Below are positions 43,741-55,566 of a stretch of 64,000 nucleotides of DNA, piece by piece. The notes beneath the pieces are model-generated. The model had not been told where the DNA came from and ran no database searches. It saw only the letters and a program-made list of their open reading frames with translations. How positions within the stretch are numbered: position 1 is the stretch's first letter; each line of letters starts with the position of its first letter. Location: contig CM030849.1 of NCBI GenBank assembly GCA_018105865.1, positions 7,786,587 through 7,850,586 of the forward strand, in the 5' to 3' direction. The DNA is from Metaphire vulgaris (Eukaryota > Annelida > Clitellata > Crassiclitellata > Megascolecidae). The translations under genes were made by a program, and so were the position numbers.

Positions 43741-44426
43741 TGCAGTCATTCATTTAGAATCCATTTGATAACTCCTCAAGATTGTTTATTTTGTTTTATT
43801 AGGTACATTTTTTTAATTGACATAGTTGCAAATGTATGCTGTTTTTGCCTGTCTTATTTCATGTAAATATGAACAATACTTTCTCGCAGTCGGTAATCAG
43901 AGGGATATTTTTGTTGCCATTGCTTTACAATTTATTAATCATCCTGATTTTAGTTGGGCCTGTGGAACATCAATTTTGAAATTTGTTGGCAAAAGTGTTT
44001 TCATTGCAGCAAATGTGTTATGTTAAATAATTACACAAAGTTGCTGAATGACAGTAGATCAGCATCAAAATCTACAAAGTAACTTAGGAAATTAAGCACA
44101 CTAACAGGAAAATAATTCAGTAGTGTGTTGTGTCTGTGTGTGACTTATTGTTTCTATGTCAGTGTTCAACAGAACTTAGTGTGTTATAAATGTTAGCAGT
44201 TACTGTCCAAATAATGCATATTTTTATGTTTTCCACTTACTGCATATACATAACTATGTATATAAAAGAGTAAATAAATATACATATCTATGTGTGTAAT
44301 TTGTTCATCTGTATTTGCAGACTGTTGACTCTTTATCAATGACTAGCCAAATATACTAGCCCTCCAGCTGTGACGTCATCGGCTCTTGTAGCAGGCCTGT
44401 TATATTTAGATGGCCATGGTCGAGTC

Positions 44427-44925
44427 GCCTGGTTTTTCCAAGGTGGCGCCGCTACACTTTGAAATTTGAACAAAATACTTTAATGGTTGTATTTTACGAC
44501 ATAATGACTCGGAAATAAAACACATTTTATGCCTTTTGACACAGAGGTTGCGAAATGTAAACACTTATAATGAAAATGGGTGGTACCGATTTTATGGGCC
44601 TGCAAAGTACAATGTGTGATAAACCTTTAAAATGCTTGTCTAGCGAATGAAAGCTGGTTCTTTCTTAGGGCTCTCCCGTATGACTATAGACCCTATCGTA
44701 TCGAGTGCAACCAGCTGTCAATGACGCCTTATTTCAATCCAAAAAGAGACTTATCAGTGCATAGATTCTTATCCTTAAGTCTCCATTATATGAATAACCT
44801 GTGCACGCTGTACAGTGTACGCTGTACTCTGATAACGTTCGCACGCACGTCCTCTACCTATCGGTTACACTGCAGATCAAAGATCGTACCTATCTATTTC
44901 CAATATAATAATATAATATAATATA
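44427..44925. other. Intergenic, nothing recognised
   Basis: No supported gene. Confidence 0.4.
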
Positions 44926-44989
44926 ACAAGGTTTAAAGTGGTTCAGTAGGGACTGCCCTGTGTGAGAACCACTGTTGTTCCCATCCAAT

Positions 44990-47862
44990 CTAATACCCTA
45001 GACTATTGAGGTTTATTTTGAACTCGTTTACAGTTGTAGCCATTACTATCCCCTCATCCAGTTCATTCCATCTGTCCACCACTCTTGCACTAAAAAAATG
45101 CTGTTTATGTCTCCCAACCCGTTTCTTGAACAGTTTCATGTTGTGTCCTCTGGTTCTATCATACTGCTTCATTGTAAAAAATCTTTCTCTTGGCATTTCC
45201 ACTTTGTTTGTTAGTATTTTGTATGTCTCGATCAAATCCCCTCTCTCTCTTCTTTTTTCCAGGGTTGTCAATCCAGTGATTTAGCCTTTCCTCATAGGTT
45301 AGTTTATGATATCCCTTGATCATTTTTGTTGCTCTGTGTTGCACTCTTTCTAAGGTCTCTATGTCTTTCTTCAGGAATGGACACCATGCTTGAACACAAT
45401 ACTCTAAATGTGGACGTACCAATGTCTTGTAAAGTCTTATTATTACATCCTTCTCTCTGCTCACTATCGTTCTTTTGATCATACCTAGAATTTTGTTGGC
45501 CTTATTAGCTGCCCCTGCACATTGCCTAGATGGCTTTAAGCTGTTATGCATGATGACCCCTAGATCTTTCTCCTCGTTTGTAACTTTTAGTCCCTTCCCA
45601 CATAACTGAAATTCATGATCTGTTCCCTTCTTCCCAATGTGCATCACCGAGCATTTATCTGTATTAAAAAGCATTTGCCAATCTGCCGACCACTGGGATA
45701 GTCTATTAAGGTCTTGTTGTAAAATTTTTGCTTCTGCTTCACTATCACTCTGTCCACACAGTTTTGTGTCATCAGCGAATTTTGAAAATTGAAATTTTAT
45801 ATCCTCATCGATGTCGTTGATGTATATTAAAAACAATAGAGGTCCCAACACTGAACCTTGTGGCACCCCACTTATGACCTCAGCCCAATCTGAATACTTG
45901 CCTCTTATACCTACCTTCTGTCTTCTGCTCTGAAGCCAATTTTTTATCCATCCAAGAACTTTACCTCTAATTCCACTGGCCTGAAGCTTGACTGCCAGTC
46001 TTGAATGAGGTACTTTATCGAATGCTTTTGCAAAGTCCAGGTATATTACATCAACTGCTTTTCCCTCGTCTAGCTTGTCATGAATCTCCTCTAAAGTCTA
46101 GTATGTTTGTTAAGCAAGATCTTCCTTTAATAAACCCATGCTGGCTATCCTTTAAAATCTTGTATCTCATAAGATGGTCCAATATATTTGCTTTTATTAA
46201 TTTTTCCAGAACTTTGCCTATTATACAGGTCAGGCTCACTGGTCTATAATTTCCAGGCTCCCCACGGTTACCCTTTTTGAATATAAGAGTGACTACTGCA
46301 TCCCTCCAGTCCCTAGGGACTATTCCCGATTCAAGTGACATATTGAATATTGTGGCTATTACCTCACTAACCTCATGTCTTACCTCATACAGAAATTTTG
46401 GATGTATATTGTCTATTCCAGGGCTTTTGTCAGTTTTCATTTGACTCAGAATTTCCAGGACACACTCTTTATTGCAATTTATATCTGATAATACTTCGTC
46501 CTCTTTTCCACAAAATAAATTAATGGGCTTTGGTATGTTGGTTGTATTTTCCTTTGTGAACACTGATCCAAAGTAATCGTTCAGAATTGTTGCTGTTTCC
46601 ATGTCATCCGTCACTGTTTCTCCAGAATCAGCTACTAATGGTCCCACTTTGTCTTTTCGCTTCATCTTACTTCTTGCATATCCATAAAAACTCTTGCTGT
46701 TCCGTTTGATGTCTTTTGCTAATTTGTTCTCATACTCTGCAATAGCCGCTTTATTTGTAGCTGTTGATTTGTTCCTCTTTGCACGTAACTGGACTGTAAC
46801 TGTTTTAATCTCACCTGTTCCAAACCTTCATTGCTTTGCATTTTTAGTCGGTGCTTTCTCAATTTCTTCCACGCTTTGTTTTTGACCCTTCTCTTCTTCT
46901 GTACCTCTCTAGTAACCCATGGAAGTTTTTTGTTAAGTGTCCGCTGTTTTGGTATTGTTGAGTCCATAACCCTTGACATGCAATTTTTAAATATTTCCCA
47001 GCTTTCTTCTGCATTTTTATCCTTTATCATGCTTCCATGTCCAAATCTTCGATCATCTTCCTAGCCAGATCGTAGTTTCCCCGGAAATAGTTTTTGTTTT
47101 TTTGGCTGTGTGTGCTCTCGATGTCTTCTGCTAAAATTACATCAAATGTCACTGTATGGTGGTCACTTGTGCCTAAGTTTTGTCCAACCATCATATTCTT
47201 CACTAACTGATCATCTGAGGTAATTATTAAGTCCAGTGTGTTACCTCCTCTCGTTGGTTCAGTGACATGTTGTGTGAGGAAATTGTCATCCATGCACTTA
47301 AGAAATCTCTTGTCCTGGTTCCTGTCTGCCTCCATGCTTTCCCAGTTAATATGATAGTTGAAGTCACTATATCTAAAATCCTAAACAATCCAATATCTAT
47401 TTCCTCCTTTGCATCTGGGACCCGATAGCATACGCCTAATAGTATTTTTTCTTTTTTGCATCTGATTTCACACCAAATATTTTCCCTAAAATTGTCATCT
47501 TGAATATCCCTTCTTTCCATTGCATTCAGTTCCTCTTTGACATACAGTATTACTCCCCCAGCTCCATGACCTCTGGCACTTAGGTTTTCCCTGTCCTTTC
47601 TAAACATTACATACCCATTCAAACCTAGCTCTCCATCGTCTATTTCCTGTCTGGCCCAGGTCTCTGTAATACCTATAATATCTGGTCTGATTGAACTGAT
47701 GCACATTTCCAACTCAGCTTTTTTACTTGCGCTTATGATACTTCTGGCATTTGTATAAAAACACTTAAGTTTCTTCCCTATCAAAGCCCTACTTTTCTTC
47801 CTGGTGTCAGTGCTATTTATTGTTATATTTCCAAGACAGTTAGAGATACCCCTATTCTTCAA
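44990..47862 (-). pseudogene. CR1 ORF2 (endonuclease and reverse transcriptase), frameshifted
   Basis: Pieces in changing frames: 47862-47227 (endonuclease start KLKCFYTNARSI, DIIGITETW, GAGGVILYVKEEL), 47335-47027 (LDLIITSDD, LGTSDHHTVTFD), 47030-46719 (linker), 46665-46078 (RT start: DKSPGIDNIHPKFL, GNYRPVSLTCIIGKVLEK, DSQHGFIKGRSCLTN), 45866-45159 (MPQGSVLGPLLFLIYINDI and catalytic KFADDTKL), and 45271-44990 (RRERGDLIETYKIL, FFSARVVDRWNELDE). The full domain order is preserved, but each junction needs a frameshift, so it is non-functional. Confidence 0.88.
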
Positions 47863-48255
47863 TTGCCCTTCCCCAGTAGAATGTTTGCTACTACAGCTAC
47901 GTCTGTTACTATCTAACCTACCTAAGCATTTACTACTACTAAAGTCTCCACTACTTCTACTAGGACTATCACTGCTACTATCTGTTCTAACTGCCTTTGC
48001 CCTCAGTTTAAATGCCTACACAGGCAAGCAGACTTCACTGTGTGGAATATCCTCCTTGCCACCATGTCTGCTCCCATCCAATAAGATGAAGCCCATCCCT
48101 GGCAAGGTATCCTGATCTCTGTGCGTTGAATTCCACGTCCACGAAATCAACTCCTTCTTTCCTGCATATTCCCATCAGCATGGCATTGACCTCCAGTCTC
48201 TTGCTCTCGTTGCTTCTAGACAGGTCTCTTCTAGGCATGATTCCTGTGATCACCA

Positions 48256-48793
48256 CACTCAAAAAAATAATCCCTCAAAAGTTGAGGGAAGTAATTCCCT
48301 AAGCTAAAGTTTACGGAATTTTCCCTAACACTTGAGAGAAATTTCCGTAAGCGTTAGGAAATAATCCCTCAAAAGTTGAGGGAAGTAATTCCCTAAACTA
48401 AATTTTACGGAATCATATCATACCGCCACCTCGTGATTGGCTACGTGAATGCGTTTTATCAGTGTATTGTAGTTTTGTAAAGGTTTGATTGTATTTGAAA
48501 GTGTTTTAGGCTGACAGCTTCCAGTTTGTATTGTATCAAGCATATTGACTTATCAGTGACAGTCGAGTATTCTAGCAATGAACTGTAGTTTTAATTATAA
48601 CTGTAGGCAGAATTTATCGTTATTCCATATACACACCACTGTATTGGCATATCCATTTGGATGATAAGTTCGTAATGTTTTATGATTGCTACCTTTACAT
48701 TATTGAATGTTAAGTTTGCTGAACAGTCATTTTACTAAATATTACCGTCTGTATGTACTTGTGTATTTTTGAGGCATTATTTTAAATTTGTAC

Positions 48794-48844
<51 letters not shown>

Positions 48845-49182
48845 TCCAGGATAATTTATATAGTGCTGTACGCATGGTTTAAAATCCAAAATCAAAAGCG
48901 GGTGAATTCATTCACTCGGAATTGGCCTCTAAGAGAATTTTCCATAATTTTTCTCTAAAACTTAGAATGAGGGATTAGTTCACTCACTAACATATATTCG
49001 AGTGAATGAATTCCCTCAATGAATCTGGATTAATTTGAATAATTCCCTCACTTTTTGTGTTTGAGTGAATTCATTCACTCAAAGTTGTATTCCCTCAAAG
49101 TGAGGGAATATTCTGTACAGCTATAGGAGACGGATTATTCCTCACACATTCCGTTACCGGTAACGGATTATTTTTTTGAGTG
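48256..49182. mobile_element. 927-bp TIR transposon inserted in CR1 ORF1
   Basis: Perfect 18-bp inverted ends CACTCAAAAAAATAATCC (48256-48273) and its complement (49165-49182), flanked by CA on both sides as a possible 2-bp target duplication. The interior has repeated palindromic words (CCCTCAAAAGTTGAGGG, GAGTGAATTCATTCACTC) and no transposase ORF. Superfamily not assigned. Confidence 0.85.
48795..48905 (-). mobile_element. LINE 3' tail inside the 927-bp element
   Basis: An (ATT)n run at 48797-48844, followed by the reverse complement of CGCTTTTGATTTTGGATTTT ... AGCACTATATAAATT. This is the same 3' end as the LINE at 18990-19075. It gives a three-level nest: LINE tail in TIR element in CR1. 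Confidence 0.7.
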
Positions 49183-49860
49183 CAGGTGCTTCTTCCGCTG
49201 TTTCAATTCGCTAATCATTATCCTGAATTTGTCAAAATTTATGTCTGCTTTTCCATCCTGCAGCAGATTGTTCGTCCCCAGCTCCACTATACATATCTCT
49301 GCTTCTCTTCCAGCTTCTTCTTCCAGTAACTCCCCCATATCTTCAATTCTCGCGCCAGAACGCGAGATGGCCACGTACTGGTTTTTAGTCTGTAAAACTA
49401 AATTCTTTCCTACATTCCTCGCGTTCGAATCACCCAGTAGCACAACCACCGGTTTCCTACATTCCTTGCTGTCTCTTTGGTCACCCTCCTCGCCCACGTA
49501 AACAAGTGTCTGTTTACGCCTCTGCTCTGGCCCTTCCCTCTTTGGTGTGTCCGGCTGCTTCACCACGATGGTCTTGCTTCTTTGCGGCAACTGTTCCTTC
49601 ACCTTATCCGCATAGGACTTTGCCGGCTCCGGTTCCTTCTGCGGTCTTCCTTCCAATATCTTCTGGAGAATTTGCTCCACCTCCGCCAGCTTCTTCCCCT
49701 GCTCATGGATGATCTTCTCGAGAGCCGCGATCCTCTTGCACTTGCAACAGATCTCCTCTTCATCCATGTAGTCGGCCACACCGCTCATGCCACAGGTGTC
49801 GCAGATGGCCAACGGTTCCTTATCCCGACCCATTTGTAAATTGTAATATTCTCTAACTGT

Positions 49861-50389
49861 ATAAGAGTAGGAAAAATTTTAATCAAGTATCGCAACGTGA
49901 TCGTCGCTCCTTCAATATCGCTCAGTAGCAATACTAAGTCTTCTACACGAACAAAGCTACGCAAAAACACAATCAGAATTGCATCAATAAAAGAATCAAT
50001 ACTTATCCTTATCCCGACACCCTTCCGTCCACAGAAACGCCCTGGAACTGGAATAAAACGCTTTTATCGAAGAAAAAATTTCTCCCGTGCGCGCACAACT
50101 ACCATAGAGTTGTCAACTTCAATAAGGTTATAAAATACCTCTAGAGTTGTCAACTTCAATAAGGTTATAAAATACCTCTAGAGCCAAAGTCACGTTTCGA
50201 TGAAATCAACGTTCAACCATACGTCTTCCCAACAGTTTGCAAACAGACTTGTATAAGCTTGTGAATATTGGAGAAATTCAACGATTGTAAACTCAAGAGA
50301 ACACACACACACACACACACACACAAATGAATGCACGAAACCGTTTGCCTCTGCCATCACTTCAGGGGAATTTCCATCTTTAATTGGAA
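49861..50389. other. 5' side of CR1 and short tandem duplication
   Basis: May include CR1 5' UTR to about 50090. At 50105-50181 a 37-bp unit (TAGAGTTGTCAACTTCAATA ...) is exactly duplicated, and (AC)n lies at 50302-50325. Confidence 0.6.
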
Positions 50390-50836
50390 TTGCGCCTGAA
50401 ATTGCGGTTCAGAGATCACGTCACGTGATCTAGGCTGAAGTCTCGATTGGCTGATGGGCCAGACGTCACTTGGGTTTTTGCGGAAAGTGAAAGGAACCGC
50501 GGCCGCTTTCCCATTGTCCTTACTGATACCAAAGAGTGCAAAGTCATGGTATTATTGGGTCAGAAAATAGCGGAGAAGGAGAAGAAGGGGGTATCTCCTC
50601 GCTGCTGCTGACGCTGAGGTGGCTGGTGCGTGTGCTAGACTCAGTGCTCCTATTACTGGGCGGGCGTCGGCGGCCAAAGACAGTAAGGATAGGCCTACAC
50701 CGGATAGACCGAATGTCCGGGTCGTCGAAGGCCGATCGACCCTGAGGTCGAGACGACGACGACCTTTATCTCTTGCTAGAACCCGTTCGAGAAGTCGAGA
50801 TTCGCGAGAAAACGCTGCGAGAGCGTTCCTCTAGGA

Positions 50837-51210
50837 CAGCGGTTCTTAACCGGGGGTACTCGTACCCCTTGGGGGTACTTGAAGGACGTTGTGGGGGTAC
50901 TGAATAATTGGGAAATAAAGTCTCCTTAAAGACTTTTACTACAAGTTATCCTGTATACTGTACAAATGTTGTAGAATTTTGTGTACTAAATTAGAGATTT
51001 TAAAGAAAAAGCTCACTTCCTGGCAATTTGTAACAGACGTTTGGCGCAGTTTATAATTATTTTCAGTTTATAATTATTTTGAGTTTATAATTATTTTCAA
51101 TATACTGCAAACTTTTGTCCTAGGATAAAGTACGCTGGTAGGGGTACTTCGTTCTCTTATACTTGTTTCCGGGGTACGTAATCGTAAAAAGGTTAATTTA
51201 GGAACAACTG
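50837..51210. mobile_element. hAT-like element, 374 bp, with identified empty site
   Basis: Ends CAGCGGTTCTTAACC and (reverse complement) CAGTTGTTCCTAAATTAACC, with GGGGGTAC-rich subterminal DNA. The flanks CTCTAGGA and TTCTACGA are a decayed 8-bp duplication. The paralogous segment at 54465-54480 reads straight through as TTCCTCTACGAAGAC without the element. Confidence 0.8.
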
Positions 51211-51249
51211 TTCTACGAAGACGAAATGAAACCGAAACCGAATCTAATA

Positions 51250-51300
51250 ATAACAGTTGTTTAGAGTGGTGCCTTAGAGTTATCTGCGTGAGAGCCACGA
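51250..51300 (-). mobile_element. CR1/SINE tail remnant
   Basis: TTTAGAGTGGTGCCTTAGAG, then CTGCGTGAGAGCCACGATG, is a diverged copy of the CR1 3' hairpin tail. Confidence 0.5.
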
Positions 51301-51865
51301 TGTGTCTCTCTTTTTAGCCCCTTAACTGGGGATCCCGGATGTATCCGTCCATTTTACATTGAGTTACAGTTAAATACACAGTTAAGGGGTTAAGGTCTTG
51401 CTTTGCAATCGTACTCTTTAAACCCTTGTTCTCTAGTTGGTTTGTAGCTGTATTCTCCGTTGTCTTCTTGTATTTGCATCTATTATGGAGACCTTACAAC
51501 ATACAACGGCAATTTTGCTATTTATATGCAGTAATTGAAGCGTTAAAAAGTGCGTTATGACTAGCTATCGGTCCCAATACTATTGCATCGGTGTTCTTAT
51601 GCCTGTTATAACGCCATGACGTAAGAGCAATATGGTACTCCAAGAAATTGGTCGATCTTTATGTTAGGCCTATTCTTTGAAATTGACAATTAATAGAAAC
51701 TATCGCCATATTTCCTCTAAAAGCCCAGTTTGTATAATGATTGCACATAAACTGTATGTGCAGAATCACTTTTAAAAGAACTTGAAATTCAAAATTTTCT
51801 GATTCATTCTCTGGTGGCATATTTATTTTTAACTAATGCCCGCGACATTATTCTTCTGCTGCGCG

Positions 51866-53280
51866 AAAACTGTGTCTCATGATCTGAAAAAGAGATTGTA
51901 GGTGCCTACGAATAAGCGACTACAGTGATACCTATTTTAGAATCAGTATGTGTGACGTGGTACTCTATTGAATAATACAAGATGATAAGCTCTGTATGCA
52001 ATGCAGTTGCATAATACTCTGTAGGGTGTTTGGAGGGGAAGGGATAAATTTCTGGTCGTTGCTTACTGACCTCTGTTCCCCATTGGTCCTTGCTATTCAT
52101 AACATAATGGAAGGCTTCATGCTGCCACTAACAGATTAATTAAATACTTAAGAAGGATTCTCTTCTCTTTGTAGTCTAACTCTCAATGTAGTTACGGTAT
52201 TTAACTAATTCAGTACTCTTATTGTAAGTCCATACATGAACTGTCAGTTGGTTTGTTTCTGGAGTATATGGGGTCCGCCACAGAGCAACGGCATACCAAG
52301 GGATCCGCGGCTTGTAAAAGTTTGAAATCCTCTGCTCTAACAAACGAATGCCAAACCAAAAATCCACATTCTGATGATCTCACTGAAATTTTTCCAAACA
52401 AATAAATGTAATTAATAAATTGTCTGCAAGCAGAGATCTAGCGAGGGTGATGGTGATGGTCATTGAGTAACAACCTATTTAACTGCTGGTTTTTGGTTAA
52501 AGACAAATGAACCAGAGGAAAATCCGCACTTTGAATGCTATTTTGCAACTACAGTAGTGTAGTCTAAAAGAATGTGTATTCGTCCGTTGTTTTCAAACAT
52601 TAACACATGCTGATCATATCGAATACCATAACATGCCATAGGCTTTATGTCGTCCTGTTAAGAGGAACACAGCTTTTAAAACGAATCAAAAACAAGTCGA
52701 GATACTTGATCACTGATACGCTACGATGGCTATATGCCTACTACATAAAATCGGAAATATAATTAATATAGGGGTTTAAATATAAAGAACGCTATAGCTG
52801 AATAATGTAACATGCACTAAATAATAGTCTACATAATAATTAAGTAACTAGTGATGCTACTTTCCTTGTCCGAGCCATTCTCATTCTAATATTTGGTTTA
52901 ACATTGTGTATTTAGCGAATATTGACAAATATTCGCGATAAAAATATAAATCGTACGTTTAATTGTTCGTAGCCTGGTAGGGAGCGGTCTGTAAAATTTT
53001 ATAAATAGCGTTTTAGTCTAGCTTTAAAAAGGTACGGATATTTTTGCTTTTAGGAATTCCTTAAATAAATCTTTTGGTTTAAATTCTTCAAAGAATTATA
53101 TTCCATATAAAATCCCACGGAATTTTGGATTTTAATAAGCCAAAAGATAGGAAAATCATGTGCACTGTAAATGAATCGAACAATTTGGAGTCGATATTTC
53201 TTCAGAAATGTCATTTTACTTATTCGATAGATGTCGGGAGTATAATCATCGATGTTTTACAGCACAGAGACTAGTGTTTG
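51866..53280. other. Intergenic between the duplicated segments, nothing recognised
   Basis: AT-rich; short ORFs without domains. Confidence 0.4.
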
Positions 53281-53284
53281 ATAC

Positions 53285-53885
53285 GAAGAGGCCTGAAATT
53301 GCGGCCCAGAGGGCGTCACGTGACCTAAACTGAAGCCGCGATTGGCTAATGTGCCAGATGTAACTTGGGCTTTTCCCGAAGGTGGAAGCATCCGCGGCCT
53401 CATTCCAGTTGTCCTTATGGACGCCAAAAGAAGCCGCAATCAATCGACTCAGCATTTAGCGGAGAAGGAGACGGCTGCTAAGTCCATCCTCTCGCTGCTG
53501 CTTCTGATTCTGCTGTTGCTGCTGATGCTGAGGTGGCAGCATAGACCAGCGAGTCATCGCCATGTACCAGATGCGAGACTCCTAGCTATTAATATAACAA
53601 GGTTTAAAGTGTTCCAGTAGGGACTGCCCTGTGTGAGAACCACTACTGTGAGGTTTATTTAGAACTCGTTCACAGTTGTAGCCATTACTATAGGCCTACT
53701 CTCATCCAGTTTATTCCATCTGTCCACCACTCTTGCACTAAAAAGTGCTGTTTGTGCCTCCCAGCCCATTTCTTGAACAATTTCATGTACTGTCCTCTGG
53801 TTCGATCATACTGCTTCATTATAAAAAAACTTTCTCTTGGCATTTCCACTTTGTTAGTATTTTGTACGTCTCAATCAAATCCCCC

Positions 53886-53919
<34 letters not shown>

Positions 53920-54700
53920 TTTTTCCAGGGTTGTCAGTCCACAGTGTTTCGGCCTTTCCTCATAGGTTAGTTAACTTAGTTTATGATATCCTTTGATCAT
54001 CTTTGTTGCTCTGTGTTGTGGCCTACTCTTTCTAGGGTCTCTATGTCTTTCTTCAGGAATGGAGACCATGCTTGAACATAATACTCTAAATGTGGGCGTA
54101 CCAATGTCTTGTAAAGTCTTATTATTACATCCTTCTCTCTGCTCACTATCGTTCTTTTGATGATACCTAGAATTATTTTGGCCTTCTTAGCTGCCTCTGC
54201 ACATTGCATAGATGGATTCAAGCTGTTATGCATGATGACCCCAAGATCTTTCTCTCGTTTGTAACTTTTAGTCCCTTCCCACATAACTTAAATTCGTGAC
54301 CTGTACTGGGCGTCGGGGAACAAAGAGTCGAAGACAAACAGGATACATCGAATGTCCGGGTCGTCGAAGGTCGATCGACCCGAATTAAGATCGAGACGAC
54401 GACCTTGACCTCTCGCGGGAACTCGATCGAGATGTCGAGGTTAGCGAGAAAAAGCTGCGCGAACTTTCCTCTACGAAGACGAATCGCAACCGAAACTAAA
54501 TATAGGCCTACAGAATATGCGGCCTGTTCTGTTACATCGACAAGCAATAGAAACGATCATTATATTTTCTATAACATCCCAGATTGTTGGCCTATATACA
54601 GTATAATGATTGCATATATGTACATTTAATCATTTCATTATTCTCCAGTAGCATGTTTATTTTTAACTAATGCCCGTGAAATGAATTTGCTACAAAATTT
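53285..54700 (+). repeat. Segmental duplication, copy 2
   Basis: Paralogue of 50390-51865 with the CR1 fragment 53592-54304 inserted. Before the insertion it holds a short ORF (ATG at 53417) encoding MDAKRSRNQSTQHLAEKETA and then a hydrophobic ILSLLLLILLLLLML stretch, like a signal anchor. In copy 1 the same stretch is frameshifted. It might be the duplicated 5' end of a gene, but no continuing exon was identified. Confidence 0.7.
53592..54304 (-). mobile_element. 5'-truncated CR1 copy with identified empty site
   Basis: Same family as 44928-49860: hairpin tail GTTTAAAGTG.TCCAGTAGGG at the 3' end and an RT C-terminal frame (LGVIMHNSLNPSMQCAEAAK) at 53997-54284. Copy 1 of the segmental duplication reads CTCCTATTACTGGGCG across the point where this copy has the insertion, giving a clean empty site. 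Confidence 0.85.
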
Positions 54701-54733
54701 GTTCTTTCTTAGATCCTGATAAATGGGTTAGAC

Positions 54734-54911
54734 CAGGGTTTAATCTAGGCCGTTTCTGGGGGAAAATAGCCTTTTCCTACCCCCGGAAATTTCAAATCCC
54801 TCCGGAAATTTTGGCATAATACATCAACTGACAGCAGCCCCTAGCTGACTTCCCCCCTCCCCGACTTTGTCAGTTCCCCCCGCCAGAGTCTAGAGTCTAG
54901 ATTAAACACTG
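54734..54911. mobile_element. hAT-type MITE, CAGTGTTTATTCTAG family, copy D
   Basis: Ends CAGGGTTTAATCTAGG and CTAGATTAAACACTG with perfect 8-bp duplications GGTTAGAC at 54726-54733 and 54912-54919. Confidence 0.9.
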
Positions 54912-54919
54912 GGTTAGAC

Positions 54920-55400
54920 TAGGGCACTAGGCCCTATTGCAAATGCACTTTACTTTGATCTTCCTAAAAACCTGCTTTCTACTTTACAATCTACATGTAC
55001 ACTAAGCTTTCTACTTTGCAATCTACACTATAATTGGTCCAGATCATCTTGTGGCAAACGTTCCTAGCTCCTCGGAATTTATTTTGACCACTCTTCATTG
55101 CTTCCAGTCTCTCGTGACCACCTTGAGTTGAAACAGCAGCACTTCGAGGTCAGATTACATTACTGAACCTTTACGCAAAAGTTTTTCACAACCACACAAC
55201 ACTTGGGTGTACTCTGCTCTGTTGATCGCACGGATGTCCATGTTCCTAATTTTAGATCACGTGTCACTCTCACCCAGCGTCGGTAATTCAAAGTAACCGA
55301 ACCTCTGTATATTGAATGGACTGTCTTCAATTTCTGGCGCCTCACTTCTTACTCAGCTCATTGCGAAGACAAAAGACTCGATAGCTTATCAATAACTGAT
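54920..55400. other. Possible LINE ORF2 remnant, not assigned
   Basis: Broken plus-strand frames resembling a LINE C-terminus precede the tail at 55400-55565, but no diagnostic motif is clear. Confidence 0.35.
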
Positions 55401-55566
55401 GGAAACCAGGGCTTATCCACCATAAACTGTCACCCATTTGTCCGGCCGGATACCCTGGATTTTGAACTGGATCTTTAGTGATTTGGATATTGGTGTGCCA
55501 TCGGTTGATGCTCCTGTGCATTATGAAAGTGGCGCTATAGAAGTTTAAGATTAGATTAGATTAGCC
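55400..55566 (+). mobile_element. LINE 3' end with (GATTA)n tail
   Basis: GTGGCGCTATAGAAGTTTAA followed by GATTAGATTAGATTAG (55546-55565), a typical CR1/L2-group 3' terminus. Confidence 0.6.

Larger units (their letters stand above)
41955..44417 (+). mobile_element. P-element-like (THAP) DNA transposon, 2.46 kb
   Basis: Inverted ends: left A(C)GGCCATCTAAATATAA, right reverse complement ATGGCCATCTAAATATAA, matching on through CAGGCCTGCTACAAGAG and GACGTCACA over about 60 bp. GGTCGAGTC is found on both sides (41946-41954 and 44418-44426), which fits the 8-bp duplication of P elements. Inside are a fold-back, a hAT MITE and a broken THAP/P-type transposase. Confidence 0.85.
48035..49833 (-). 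pseudogene. CR1 ORF1 with SGNH esterase domain, split by a transposon
   Basis: The N-terminal part (49833-49168) has a Cys cluster CDTC...CCKC, a coiled coil (ALEKIIHEQGKKLAEVEQIL), and SGNH block I (VVVLLGDSNARN) and a later LGTNNL block. The C-terminal part (48262-48035) has VVITGIMPR and ARDGLHL, the usual place of the catalytic Asp/His pair. The 927-bp element lies between KKH and VITG. Removing it with one CA copy restores the frame (929 bp lost, frames 0 and 1). Confidence 0.85.
44928..49860 (-). mobile_element. Near full-length CR1-type LINE, inactivated
   Basis: A minus-strand element with ORF1 (zinc-binding, coiled coil, SGNH), endonuclease and reverse transcriptase in CR1 order. 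The 3' end contains the hairpin tail GTGGTTCTCACACAGGGCAG ... CTGAACCACTTTAAACC. Interrupted at 48256-49182 by another transposon and frameshifted at five or more places in ORF2. A shorter copy of the same family is at 53592-54304, and fragments are at 6046, 31030 and 51250. Confidence 0.88.
50390..51865 (+). repeat. Segmental duplication, copy 1
   Basis: Matches 53285-54700. Shared blocks include GCCTGAAATTGCGG, CGATTGGCT.ATG.GCCAGA, TAGCGGAGAAGGAG, GAATGTCCGGGTCGTCGAAG, TTCCTCTA.GAAGACGAA, and later ATTTATTTTTAACTAATGCC. The first part has promoter-like features (inverted CCAAT box ATTGGCT, GACGTCA, CACGTGATC). Copy 1 has the hAT element 50837-51210 inserted; copy 2 lacks it. Confidence 0.8.
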
